DNA of 64,000 bases from Methylobacterium nonmethylotrophicum (lineage in GTDB: Bacteria; Pseudomonadota; Alphaproteobacteria; Rhizobiales; Beijerinckiaceae). Position numbers and translations under genes: made by a program. The notes under the pieces were generated by a model. The model saw only the letters and a program-made list of their open reading frames with translations, was not told where the DNA came from and did no database searches. Of this stretch, positions 45,444-53,949 are shown piece by piece. The stretch spans positions 186,001-250,000 of the forward strand of contig NZ_SRLB01000006.1 in the NCBI RefSeq assembly GCF_004745635.1, given 5' to 3'. Each line of letters begins with the position of its first letter. The first letter of the stretch is position 1.

Positions 45444-45807
45444 GGGGCCGAGGCTCCTGACGACGTGTGGGACCCGCGGCGCGGCGACCTCGAGGGGAAG
45501 GTCGGGCCGGGGGACGCGTCGATCCGGGGCGTCCCGGCGGCCGGTGGCAAATTACCCGAACCGCGAAGGCAGCACAACGCGTTAGCCGGTTCGCCCGGGG
45601 GGCGCCCGGACGCCGCTGCGGTGAATTGCGGTCGTTGGTCGCGCCGATATGCGCATGAAGCGACCGGGATGCAAGCGTGGCGGGAGGGGGCGGCATGTCG
45701 CGGGCGAAGGTGTCCCCGCCTCGACGGCGCGGCGCGGCCTGCCCTAAGCTCGCGGCCGACGAGCCGCGCGCCCCAATCCGCGGCCTGCGAAACCGGGAGG
45801 AACCACG
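45444..45807. other. Divergent purC/aldolase intergenic region
   Basis: A 364-base GC-rich region that should contain both promoters. I see no gene, repeat or riboswitch-like structure in it. Confidence 0.4.
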
Positions 45808-46605
45808 ATGGCGGAACGGGCAATGGCCGAACGAGGCGGAGCGGTGGCGGCGCTGGCGGCGCGGTTCCGCGAGGGCAAGCCGCTGATCACGGCCTGGTGC
45901 GGCATCCCCGAGCCCGCGGTGGCGGGGCTGCTCGCGGCGGAGGCCTTCGACGCCGTCACCCTCGACATGCAGCACGGCGCCCACGATTTCGACAGCATCA
46001 ACCGCACGATCGCCCTCGTGGCCGCCCGCGGCAAGCCGACCCTGGCGCGGGTGCCGGTCGGCGGATTTTCCACGGTGTCGCGCCTGCTCGATGCCGGGAT
46101 CTCGGGCGTGATCGCCCCGATGGTCAACACCGTCGCGGACGCCAAGCAGTTTGCGGCGTTGGCCAAGTACCCGCCGCTCGGCGAGCGCAGCTGGGGCCCG
46201 AACCCGGCCCTGATGCTCTCGGGCCTCGCCCCCGAGACCTACCTGAAGGAAGCCAACGGCTTCTGCCAGACCCTGGCGATGATCGAGACCCGCGAGGCGC
46301 TCGCTGCCCTCGACGACATCCTGGCGGTGGATGGGATCGACGGCATCTTCATCGGCCCCTCCGACCTGTCGATCGCCCTCTCGAACGGCGCCGGGCTCGA
46401 CCCCGACGGCGCGGCGGTGCGCGACGCGCTCAAGCACGCCATGGCGCGCACCCGCGCGGCGGGCAAGCGCATCGGCATCTACGCCCTGTCCGCTGCCCGC
46501 ACCCGCGAGCTGATCGGCCAGGGCTTCGACCTGATCGCGCTCACGGGCGATTCCGCCCTGCTGCGGGCCGGCGCGCAGGCCGCGCTGAAGGAGGCGCGGG
46601 GCTAA
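45808..46605 (+). CDS. HpcH/HpaI family aldolase
   Basis: Class II metal-dependent aldolase of 265 residues, splitting or forming 4-hydroxy-2-oxo acids with pyruvate (family role). ATG 45808 has GGGAGGAA upstream. The barrel motifs are present: FDAVTLDMQHGAHDFDS, RVPVGGFSTVSRLLDAG, IAPMVNTVADAKQF, the metal ligand Glu in MIETREAL and GIFIGPSDLS. The last codons overlap by four bases with the convergent esterase gene. No neighbouring genes of an aromatic degradation pathway are visible. Confidence 0.9.
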   Translation: MAERAMAERGGAVAALAARFREGKPLITAWCGIPEPAVAGLLAAEAFDAVTLDMQHGAHDFDSINRTIALVAARGKPTLARVPVGGFSTVSRLLDAGISGVIAPMVNTVADAKQFAALAKYPPLGERSWGPNPALMLSGLAPETYLKEANGFCQTLAMIETREALAALDDILAVDGIDGIFIGPSDLSIALSNGAGLDPDGAAVRDALKHAMARTRAAGKRIGIYALSAARTRELIGQGFDLIALTGDSALLRAGAQAALKEARG

Positions 46606-47282
46606 ACCCGGCGGCCCGCCCGGGCGAAGCCGGCGGCGAGGAACTGGCCGGCATGGTGCAGCGCGCCGTCGTCGATCCCGTGGCCGATCCCGGCGGAGAG
46701 GTGCCACTCCGCCGGCACATCCGCCGCTGCGAGGGCCTCCGCCGAGAGGAAGAGCGCGTCGACCGGAATCACCTCGTCCTGGTCGCCATGGGCGAGGAGG
46801 ACCGGCGGCACCGCCCGGATCGCCGGCTTCAGGGTCTCCGGGCCCTTGCCCTCCTCGAGCACGAGCATGCCGGACAGGCCGACCACGGCCGCCACCGGGG
46901 CCGGGCGGCGCAAGGCGACGTGCAGCGCCATCATGCAGCCCTGGCTGAACCCCACGAGGGCGAGCTGGTGGGGCTTGAGGCCGTGGGCCGCCAGCTCCGC
47001 GTCGAGGAAGGCGTCCAGCGTCGGGCCGGCGCGGTTCACGCCGCGCCAGCGCTCGTGGGGATCGCGGAAGGTCAGCGAGAACCATTGCCGGCCGAAGCCC
47101 TGGATGCAGGGCTCGGGCGCGTGCGGCGCCACGAAGGCGGCGTCCGGCAGCAGCGGCCGCCATTCCTGCGCGAGGTCGATCAGGTCGTTGCCGTCGGCCC
47201 CGAAGCCGTGCAGCAGGACGACGAGCTGGCGCGGCGCGGTGCCTGAGCGGGGCATCAGGCGCGGGCCGGTGAGGATCGGCAT
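46602..47282 (-). CDS. Alpha/beta hydrolase, carboxylesterase/phospholipase type
   Basis: A 226-residue cytoplasmic serine esterase. The oxyanion segment VVLLHGFGADGNDLIDLA is followed by nucleophile Ser113 in LVGFSQGCMM, Asp169 in HGDQDEVIP and His201 in GIGHGID, a complete triad. This is the PF02230 family that hydrolyses short acyl esters or lysophospholipids. It ends four bases into the convergent aldolase gene, and alkA lies 33 bases upstream on the same strand. Confidence 0.9.
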   Translation of the reverse strand: MPILTGPRLMPRSGTAPRQLVVLLHGFGADGNDLIDLAQEWRPLLPDAAFVAPHAPEPCIQGFGRQWFSLTFRDPHERWRGVNRAGPTLDAFLDAELAAHGLKPHQLALVGFSQGCMMALHVALRRPAPVAAVVGLSGMLVLEEGKGPETLKPAIRAVPPVLLAHGDQDEVIPVDALFLSAEALAAADVPAEWHLSAGIGHGIDDGALHHAGQFLAAGFARAGRRV

Positions 47283-47315
47283 CGGGTCGGGCTCCGTTCG
47301 GTGGCGTCGGCTGGC

Positions 47316-48017
47316 TTAGCCGGGAAGGGGCGCGCCGTCGCGCGCCTTGGCGACCCGGTAATAGGCCCACAGCACCTTGGCGGCGACCCCGCGCCAGGGC
47401 CGCCAGGCTTCGGCCCGCGCCGTCAGGGCGGCGGCACTCGGCCGCGCCTCCAGCCCGTCGGCGAGGCGGGCCGCCTCCTGCAGGGCGAGGTCGCCGGCCG
47501 GGAAGGCGTCGGGGTGGCCGAGGCAGAACAGCAGGTAGACGTCGGCGGTCCAGGGCCCGATGCCGTGCACCGCCACCATCCGCCGGTGGGCCTCGTCGGC
47601 CGGCAGGGCGTGCAGGGCGTTGAGGGGGAGGGCACCCTCCGCGACGGCCTGCGCGGCCGCCCGCAGGGTGCGGATCTTCGGGGCCGACAGGCCGGCCTCG
47701 CGCAAGGCCTCGTCCGGGGCGGTGGCCAGGGCCTCGGCGGTCAGATCCGGCAGGCGGGCGGTGAGCCGGGCCCAGATCGCCGCGGCGCTGGCGGTCGAGA
47801 TCTGCTGCGACACCACGATGCCGGCGAGGCCGGCAAAGCCCGGCGGGCGCTTGCGCAGGGCCGGTTCGGCGCCCTCCGCCACCAGCCGCGCCATCACCGG
47901 ATCGAGGGCGGCCAGAGCCGCGACGCCCTCGCGCAGGGCCGCATCGGAATCGAGCAGCGTCCCGGTGACGCCGGCGCCCGGCGCGGGTAAGGGCTTGGAT
48001 GTCGTCCGCGTCCGCAT
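47316..48017 (-). CDS. alkA: DNA-3-methyladenine glycosylase II type
   Basis: Base-excision DNA glycosylase removing alkylated bases. The 233-residue protein from ATG 48017 has the helix-hairpin-helix motif VHGIGPWTADVYLLFCLG and the catalytic Asp in FPAGDLAL; IVVSQQISTASAAAIWAR is the typical intercalation helix. No AdaA or Ada domain is fused. Its start codon lies 6 bases from the gluQ start on the opposite strand, so each gene's control signals must lie inside the other or be leaderless. Confidence 0.88.
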   Translation of the reverse strand: MRTRTTSKPLPAPGAGVTGTLLDSDAALREGVAALAALDPVMARLVAEGAEPALRKRPPGFAGLAGIVVSQQISTASAAAIWARLTARLPDLTAEALATAPDEALREAGLSAPKIRTLRAAAQAVAEGALPLNALHALPADEAHRRMVAVHGIGPWTADVYLLFCLGHPDAFPAGDLALQEAARLADGLEARPSAAALTARAEAWRPWRGVAAKVLWAYYRVAKARDGAPLPG

Positions 48018-48023
48018 TCCGCC

Positions 48024-48968
48024 GTGCCGTCTCCCCGCCTGCGCTTCGCCCCGAGCCCGAACGGGCGCCTGCATCTCGGCCACGCCTGCTCGGCCCTCCT
48101 CAACGCCGAGATCGCCCGGGCGCTGCAGGGCGAGCTGCTCCTGCGCATCGAGGACATCGACCCGGTGCGCTGCCGGCCGGAGCTGACCGAGGGGCTGGTC
48201 GCCGACCTCGCCTGGCTCGGCCTGACCTTCCCGGAGCCGGTCTGGCGCCAGTCGGCCCGGATGTCCACCTACCGCGCCGCCCTCGACTCCTTGCGGGCGC
48301 GGGGCCTCGTCTATCCCTGCACCTGCACCCGACGGGAAATTCTCGCTGCCGCCGGCGCAGCCCGCGACCCGAACGGCGCGGGCGCAGCCCGCGACCCGGA
48401 CGGTGCTCCGCTCTATCCCGGCACCTGCCGCGGCCGGCCGGTGCCGGACGCGCCCTACGCCTGGCGCCTCGACATGGCGCGGGCGCTGGAGGCCTGCCGG
48501 GGCCCGTTCTCCTACACCGCCTTCGTCCCGGGCGAGCCCGACGCGGTCCGCGCAGCGGATCCGGCCCGCTGGGGCGACGCGGTGCTCGGCCGCAAGGACA
48601 TCCCGACGAGCTACCATCTTGCGGTGGTGCTCGACGACGCCGCGCAAGGCATCACCCACGTGGTCCGCGGCCAGGACCTCGAGGCCGCCACCGACCTCCA
48701 CGTCCTGCTCCAGCGCCTCCTCGGCCTGCCCACGCCGCGCTACCACCATCACGGGCTGATCCGGGACGAGGCCGGCGAGAAGCTGTCGAAGAGCCTGCGC
48801 TCCGAGGCGCTGGCGGCCTTGCGCGAGCGGGGGGTGAGCGCGGCGGAGGTGCGGGCACGGCTGGGGTTCGGCGATGCCCGACAAGATCGGGCGCGGGATC
48901 CCCTCTCCCACACGGGAGAGGGGAGACGCGCCTCATCTTTCCCCGGACAGCCCTGCCGCCCACGGTGA
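48024..48968 (+). CDS. gluQ: Glutamyl-Q tRNA(Asp) synthetase
   Basis: Attaches glutamate to the queuosine of tRNA-Asp. GTG 48024 gives 314 residues. The class I motif HLGH is at 17-20, zinc-site Cys are in YPCTCTRRE and YPGTCRG, and the KLSKS motif is GEKLSKSL. Two oddities occur. A 27-base tandem duplication (48354-48407) repeats GAARDPNGA/GAARDPDGA within the zinc region. In addition, the last 25 or so residues (from DRARDPLSHTGEGRR) are translated from a palindromic repeat, replacing the usual short end. The catalytic core is intact, so the enzyme may still be functional. Confidence 0.9.
   Translation: MPSPRLRFAPSPNGRLHLGHACSALLNAEIARALQGELLLRIEDIDPVRCRPELTEGLVADLAWLGLTFPEPVWRQSARMSTYRAALDSLRARGLVYPCTCTRREILAAAGAARDPNGAGAARDPDGAPLYPGTCRGRPVPDAPYAWRLDMARALEACRGPFSYTAFVPGEPDAVRAADPARWGDAVLGRKDIPTSYHLAVVLDDAAQGITHVVRGQDLEAATDLHVLLQRLLGLPTPRYHHHGLIRDEAGEKLSKSLRSEALAALRERGVSAAEVRARLGFGDARQDRARDPLSHTGEGRRASSFPGQPCRPR
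48354..48407 (+). repeat. 27-bp tandem duplication inside gluQ
   Basis: Units 48354-48380 and 48381-48407 (both beginning GGCGCAGCCCGCGACCCG) differ at few positions and add nine residues in frame between the two Cys-containing parts of the zinc module. Confidence 0.85.
48892..48930. repeat. Palindromic repeat (family 1, half copy C) within gluQ
   Basis: GCGGGATCCCCTCTCCCACA continues into CGGGAGAGGGGAGACGCG, the same stem as the right arm of copy B. Only one arm is present. It lies inside the 3' end of gluQ in frame, so it has been exapted as C-terminal coding sequence. Confidence 0.75.
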
Positions 48969-49085
48969 GAGGCGATGCGTATCGCCGTTGTGTGAATCTG
49001 CGGGCTCCCCCTGGGAGCCACCCGCCAGCCCTTGCAACCCGGCCCCTCTGCGTACGATCCTGCCGCCCAAACGGGAGGCACGCCC

Positions 49086-49766
49086 TTGTCGCTCAGCTTC
49101 GGAATCCTCGTCTTCCCGCAGGTCCAGCAGCTCGATCTCACCGGACCCTACGAGGTCTTCGCCTCGGTGCCGGAGAGTGCCGTCCACCTGATCTGGAAGG
49201 ACGGCGAGCCGGTGCGCTCGGCCACCGGCATCCCTTTCGTGCCGACCGCGACCTTCGCGACCTGCCCGCCCCTCGACGTGCTCTGCATTCCCGGCGGGGC
49301 CGGGGTGAACCCGCTCCTCGAGGACGAGGCGGTGCTGGACTTCGTGCGGGCGCGGGCCTCCGAGGTCCGCTACCTCACCTCGGTCTGCACCGGGGCGCTG
49401 GTGCTCGGCGCCGCCGGGCTGCTCGCGGGAAAGCGGGCGACGACGCACTGGTACGCGCACGACTTCCTCTCCCGCTTCGGTGCCGTGCCGGTCGAGGGGC
49501 GGGTGGTGCGCGACGGCACCCTGATCACCGCCGGCGGCGTGACCTCGGGCATCGATTTCGGGCTCGCCGTGGTGGCCGAGCTTCTGGGCCGCGAGGAGGC
49601 CGAGACGGTCCAGCTCGCGCTCGAATACGCGCCCGCCCCGCCCTTCGGCGCAGGCACCCCGGCCGAGGCGCCGGCGGCGGTGGTGGAGCGTGCGAAGAAG
49701 CGGCTCGCCGGCTCGCGGGCGGCGCGCGAGGCGATCATCGGGCGGATCACCGAGGGGTCTGCTTGA
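49086..49766 (+). CDS. DJ-1/PfpI family protein, isonitrile hydratase-like
   Basis: Predicted isonitrile hydratase (isonitrile to N-formyl amine) or relative, cytosolic, 226 residues. I chose TTG 49086 (MSLSFGILVFPQVQQLDLTG) with GGGAGG seven bases upstream. In this numbering the nucleophile Cys101 and Thr102 (SVCTGALVLGAAGLL) and Asp17 (QLDLTGPYEVF) fall at the same positions as the catalytic residues known for InhA of Pseudomonas, which supports the assignment. There is no AraC-type HTH domain. It is a single gene between gluQ and the M23 peptidase gene. Confidence 0.82.
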   Translation: MSLSFGILVFPQVQQLDLTGPYEVFASVPESAVHLIWKDGEPVRSATGIPFVPTATFATCPPLDVLCIPGGAGVNPLLEDEAVLDFVRARASEVRYLTSVCTGALVLGAAGLLAGKRATTHWYAHDFLSRFGAVPVEGRVVRDGTLITAGGVTSGIDFGLAVVAELLGREEAETVQLALEYAPAPPFGAGTPAEAPAAVVERAKKRLAGSRAAREAIIGRITEGSA

Positions 49767-49903
49767 TGGGCCGCTGCCGAGCCACAATCTCCCGGTCATC
49801 CCGGATCCTCGCCTTCGACGCGCCCCGGGAAGAACGTCGAGTGGTGTCGATGGAAGTGGCTGACTGAACGTCTGGACCGAAGAAGCGCAGGGATCTCCCG
49901 CCC

Positions 49904-51949
49904 TCAGCGCATCGCCTCGCGCTGCGCCAGCGTGGTCGGCGCGCCCGACTTCTGGATCAGCCCGTCGATCTGGTCGCGCTGGCGGCGGAACTCGGCGAGG
50001 AGCCGCCCGTCGAGCTCGCGGCCGCGGGGGACGCGGATCTTCATCGGGTCCACGAAGTGGCCGTTGATGATCACCTCGTAGTGCAGGTGCGCGCCGGTCG
50101 AGAGGCCGGTCGAGCCGACATAGCCGATGATCTGGCCCTGGCGCGCCTTGGCGCCGGCGGTGATGCCGCGGCCGAACCGCGACATGTGGTTGTAGGTGGT
50201 GACGTAGCCGTTGGCGTGCTGCAGCTCGACCCGGCGGCCGTAGCCCGAATCCCACTCCGCCTTGATGACCGTGCCGTTGCCGGCGGCGAAGATCGGCGTG
50301 CCGATGCGGATCGACCAGTCGACACCGGTATGGAGCTTGGCGTAGCCGAGCACCGGGTGGCGGCGGTAGCCGAAGCCGGAGCTCATGTTGCCGTCGGCCA
50401 CCGGCTTGCGCAGCAGGAACTTCTTGAGCGAGCGGCCGGCCTCGTCGAGGTAGTCGATGCCGCCGTCGTCGGGCGACTGGAAGCGGTAGATCCGCCGCGC
50501 CTCGCCGCCGAGGTTGAGCGCCGCGAACAGGATGTCGGGCCGCTCGGCCGAGCCGCCGGATTCCTCGTCGTAGGTGTAGAACAGCTCGATGCCGTCGCCG
50601 CTCGAGACGCGACGCTGGAAGTCGACGTCGTAGCCGAAGATCCGCACCAGATCCTCCACCGTCGAGCGCGGCAGGTCGTGGCGGGCCGCGGTCTCGTAGA
50701 GGCTGGCATAGAGGCGCGCGCCGGTGCCCTCCTCGTCGTCTTCCCCGGCCTCCGGCTTCGGTGCCGGCTTCTGGGCGGTGCCCTCCGGCACCGGCGGGGC
50801 CACCGACACGAAGGCGCCGCGGTCGTTCATCGCGGCGATCGCCTCGACGCCGGACTCGCCGTAGAGGATCACCCGGGTGAGCTGGCGCGGGTCGCCGGCC
50901 CGCGGGCCGGGGCCGATCTGGAGCCGCATCTGCTGGCCCTCGCCGATGGTGCCGGCCCGGACCCGGGCGCCGAGCGCCGCCAGGATCGGGCGGACCTGCT
51001 CGTCGAGGCCGCCATTGGCCCGGAGCACGCCCTCGAGGGTCTCGCCGCGCTTGATCGCGACGTCGCGCTCCTCGACGAGCGGTGCGTCCCGCTCCCGCTC
51101 GATCTTGGGAAGATCGGTGACGTTCTCGCGCATCACCCGGACCTCGATCGACTTGAACGGGCCGGACGATCCGCCGAAATCGCCGCCGCCATCGAGCCCC
51201 GGCAGAGCCGTCATGCTGCGCAGCGTCCGCGAGAGCATCAGCTGGGGGGCGATCGGCAGCGCCGCGCGGCGGCCCGCCTCGGCGGCGAGCCGCCGCTCCT
51301 CCTCGATCTGCGCCGCCACGTCCTCGTCCGAGAGGGCAGGGGCGCCGGCCGGGACCGCGAGGTCGCCGAGATCGCGCTTGACGACCGACACCTCCGCGTC
51401 CGGCGCCTCGGCGGCGGCCGCCTGGGGCTCCGGCGCCCGGTCGTTGCCCGGGTCGGCGAAGAAGCGCATCGGATCGAAGCTCGGGATGTCGGTCGCCGCC
51501 ATCCCGGCGGTGGTCGAGAGCGCGGTGGCGATCCGCACGAAGGGCCTGACCTTGATGATCTCGCGCTCGCCCGCCCGCAGGGTCACCGGGGCCTTGAAGC
51601 TCTGCTTGGCGAGCGCCACCATCGGGTTGCGCACCAGCCGGTCGCCCTTGCGGGCGAGGTTGGTGCCGCCCTCGCTGGCGACCGGCCGGGGCGCCACCGC
51701 CACCGCCTGGGGCAGCTCCGCGAAGGTGATCTCGCCCTGCAGCGAGACCCAGATCGCCGAGCCGATCAGGGCGGCGCCGGTCATGCCGGTGAGCACGCAG
51801 GCCGCGAGCCAGCGCAGGTTGACGTCGCGCCTGTCGGAGGTGGGAGAGGCGGTGCCCGTGACGTCGAGCGGCGGCTCGCGGCCCGAATCGGCGGATCGGC
51901 CGCGGGGCGCCTGCTGGGATCCGACCGGGTCGAGGCGGGCGCGCTTCAC
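49904..51949 (-). CDS. Membrane-anchored M23 family peptidoglycan endopeptidase
   Basis: A 681-residue inner-membrane protein with a large periplasmic part. A cytoplasmic basic tail is followed by one helix at about 47-69 (LAACVLTGMTGAALIGSAIW), then a long linker region, a LysM/OapA-like segment (VAIKRGETLEGVLRANGG) near residue 315 and the catalytic LytM domain at about 530-640. The zinc ligands are seen in KLHTGVDW and GAHLHYEV, and SSGFGYRRHP is the N-terminal domain signature. All metal residues are present, so it should be active rather than a NlpD/EnvC-type regulator. Confidence 0.9.
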   Translation of the reverse strand: MKRARLDPVGSQQAPRGRSADSGREPPLDVTGTASPTSDRRDVNLRWLAACVLTGMTGAALIGSAIWVSLQGEITFAELPQAVAVAPRPVASEGGTNLARKGDRLVRNPMVALAKQSFKAPVTLRAGEREIIKVRPFVRIATALSTTAGMAATDIPSFDPMRFFADPGNDRAPEPQAAAAEAPDAEVSVVKRDLGDLAVPAGAPALSDEDVAAQIEEERRLAAEAGRRAALPIAPQLMLSRTLRSMTALPGLDGGGDFGGSSGPFKSIEVRVMRENVTDLPKIERERDAPLVEERDVAIKRGETLEGVLRANGGLDEQVRPILAALGARVRAGTIGEGQQMRLQIGPGPRAGDPRQLTRVILYGESGVEAIAAMNDRGAFVSVAPPVPEGTAQKPAPKPEAGEDDEEGTGARLYASLYETAARHDLPRSTVEDLVRIFGYDVDFQRRVSSGDGIELFYTYDEESGGSAERPDILFAALNLGGEARRIYRFQSPDDGGIDYLDEAGRSLKKFLLRKPVADGNMSSGFGYRRHPVLGYAKLHTGVDWSIRIGTPIFAAGNGTVIKAEWDSGYGRRVELQHANGYVTTYNHMSRFGRGITAGAKARQGQIIGYVGSTGLSTGAHLHYEVIINGHFVDPMKIRVPRGRELDGRLLAEFRRQRDQIDGLIQKSGAPTTLAQREAMR

Positions 51950-52391
51950 CGTGTCTCCTTGGCCAGTTCCGGCGCCATGCCGTGTCCGGCGCCATGCGTG
52001 GGACGCCCGGCACCCCGGGGGACAGCGAAACGAGGCTCCGACCGCAGCGCGACCATGCGTGGCTCACGCACCGAAATCAACGGCGGTCGGGCCCTGCATC
52101 CCCAGTGGCTGTCCCGGGTCCGAACGTCGGCTGTCTCTCCGGCGCCAGCATGTCAGGATTGAGGCGTGCAGGCCCGGGATCCCGTCCGCTTCCGCCGTCG
52201 CCACGAGCCTGCCGTGATCCCTTTTGCCGCATGGCCGGGGGCGACGGCCGGGCCACCTTCCGGGCATCGGGCGGCGGCCCTCCGGTGCGTGCGCCAGGGC
52301 GTCCGGCCCCGCGGGGTTTCCCGTGAGCGCAGCGGTTTCCCCGGCCGCCCGAAATGCTCTACGGTTCCGCTGATCCTTCCGGGAGTTCTCC
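51950..52391. other. Divergent intergenic region, no gene seen
   Basis: A 442-base GC-rich region between the M23 peptidase and HupE genes. Several open frames cross it, but none has a start with a ribosome-binding site or a recognisable domain. Promoters for both genes must lie here. I found no clear riboswitch core. Confidence 0.4.
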
Positions 52392-52979
52392 ATGACGCGT
52401 CGCCACGCCGGTCTCGCCGCCGCCCTGCTGATCCTGTCCTCGCACGCCGCCCTCGCGCATCCCGGCCACGGCGACGCCGCCGGTCTCGCGCACGGCTTCG
52501 CCCACCCGCTGGGCGGGGCGGACCACCTGCTCGCCATGGTGGCGGTCGGCCTCTTGGCGGCGGCGCGCGGCGGGCGGGCGCTCTGGGCGGTGCCGCTGGC
52601 CTTCCTCGGCATGATGGCAATCGGCGGCGCCCTCGGGGCCGCCGGGGTCGTGCTGCCCTTCGTGGAGATCGGGATCGGGCTGTCGGTCGTGGCCTTCGGC
52701 CTCGCGGCGGCCGTCGGGGCCGGTCTGCCGCTCGCCGGCGCCGTCGCCCTCGTCGGCCTGTTCGCGGTGTTCCACGGCCACGCCCACGGCGCCGAGATGC
52801 CCGACACGGCCTCCGGCCTCGCCTATGGCCTCGGCTTCCTGGCGGCGACCGCGCTCCTGCACCTGGCCGGCATCGGCGCCGGGCTGGCAGCGGGCCGGAT
52901 CGGCCGCGGCCGGGCGGTTCCGTTCGCGGGCGCGGCGGTGGCGCTCGCGGGCGTGGCGGTGCTGGCCCGGGCGGTCTGA
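52392..52979 (+). CDS. HupE/UreJ family membrane protein
   Basis: A 195-residue inner-membrane protein with a cleavable signal (MTRRHAGLAAALLILSSHAA) and six hydrophobic segments. The His-rich segment HPGHGDAAGLAHGFAHPLGG followed by GADHLLAM is the metal-binding signature, and FHGHAHGAEMP is the second conserved motif. The family mediates nickel or cobalt uptake. No hydrogenase, urease or cobalamin gene lies nearby, so the metal is undetermined. Confidence 0.9.
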   Translation: MTRRHAGLAAALLILSSHAALAHPGHGDAAGLAHGFAHPLGGADHLLAMVAVGLLAAARGGRALWAVPLAFLGMMAIGGALGAAGVVLPFVEIGIGLSVVAFGLAAAVGAGLPLAGAVALVGLFAVFHGHAHGAEMPDTASGLAYGLGFLAATALLHLAGIGAGLAAGRIGRGRAVPFAGAAVALAGVAVLARAV

Positions 52980-53026
52980 GGACGTCTTGGGCGCCGGAGC
53001 CCTCTGCGGCTCCGGCGCGACGCGGT

Positions 53027-53857
53027 TCAGCCCGGATTGATCGCGGTCGCGAGCCAGCAGGCCGACCCGAGACGCACCGGGTTTCGTGAGGGCATCGCGG
53101 CCCGGACCGCCGCCACGGCCCGGTCCCGCAGATCCGCGTCGTCGAGCTCGCGCAGGAGCCCGGCGATCGGACCGACCGTCACCGCGAAGCGCGTCGCGGC
53201 CTCGGCATCGCGCCCGATCTCGAGCAGGCGATCGACGGGGGTGACCGCGATTTTCGAGAAACCCGTCTGCGCGAGCAGAGCTGCCAGCCCGTCCCGGTCC
53301 GCGAACCGAAACGGCCCGGGACTGCCCGGCACCGGCGGCGCAGGCGGCGGGACGACGGTGAGCACCGCGTCGCGCGGCACGCTCACCCAGTCATTCTCCG
53401 GGAGCGCGCGCCAGCACAGGATGGCGAGGCGGCCCCCTGGCCGCAGGCCGCGCCGGATGTTGGCGAAGGCCGCCCGCGACTCGTCGAAGAACATCACCCC
53501 GAAGCGCGACAAGGCGAGGTCGTGCCCGGGCGCGAAGGCGTGGACCTGCGCGTCGGCCTCGACCCAGGTGATCGGCGCGCCCTTGGTCGGCCGCTCCCGC
53601 GCCCGCTCCAGCATCGGACGGGACACGTCCACCCCGGTGACCGCGCCCTCCGGCCCGAGCCGCTCGGCCGCCAGCAGCGCGGTCTCGCCGCAGCCGCAGC
53701 CGATATCGAGCACCCTCTCGCCGGGACGAAGGGCTGCCCCGTCCAGCAGGGCGGCGGTCAGGGGCGCGAAGACACGGTCGAGCTCCGTCTGCATGCCAAC
53801 CCAGCGCGCACCGACGTCGCCGTTCCAGTACTCCGTCTGGGAGATCGGTTCCGGCAT
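53027..53857 (-). CDS. SAM-dependent methyltransferase
   Basis: A class I methyltransferase of 276 residues. Motif I is VLDIGCGCGETALLAAERLG at about 49-68, the strand 2 acid is GVDVSRPMLERA, ADAQVHAFAPGHDLALSRFG is motif II and IRRGLRPGGRLAILCW is the post-motif. The start MPEPISQTEYWNGDVGARWV resembles a UbiE/arsenite-type subfamily common in Rhizobiales. The substrate is unknown. Its stop is about 50 bases from that of hupE (convergent). Confidence 0.87.
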   Translation of the reverse strand: MPEPISQTEYWNGDVGARWVGMQTELDRVFAPLTAALLDGAALRPGERVLDIGCGCGETALLAAERLGPEGAVTGVDVSRPMLERARERPTKGAPITWVEADAQVHAFAPGHDLALSRFGVMFFDESRAAFANIRRGLRPGGRLAILCWRALPENDWVSVPRDAVLTVVPPPAPPVPGSPGPFRFADRDGLAALLAQTGFSKIAVTPVDRLLEIGRDAEAATRFAVTVGPIAGLLRELDDADLRDRAVAAVRAAMPSRNPVRLGSACWLATAINPG

Positions 53858-53949
53858 CGGCGCACCCCTGTCCCGCCCGCGTCGGGCGCCAGATTAGGGC
53901 CGGGCGCCGGACGGGCAAGGGCCGCGGGTCGCGACCGGTCCGGGCTGCC

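Noticed and set aside
49766..49867. 33-codon frame overlapping the end of the isonitrile hydratase gene (TGATG)
   Set aside because: The overlap suggests coupling, but the peptide has no recognisable feature and biased composition is lacking.
52160..52391. Possible cobalamin or nickel riboswitch before hupE
   Set aside because: Several GC hairpins are present, but I could not find the conserved core motifs of a known riboswitch.
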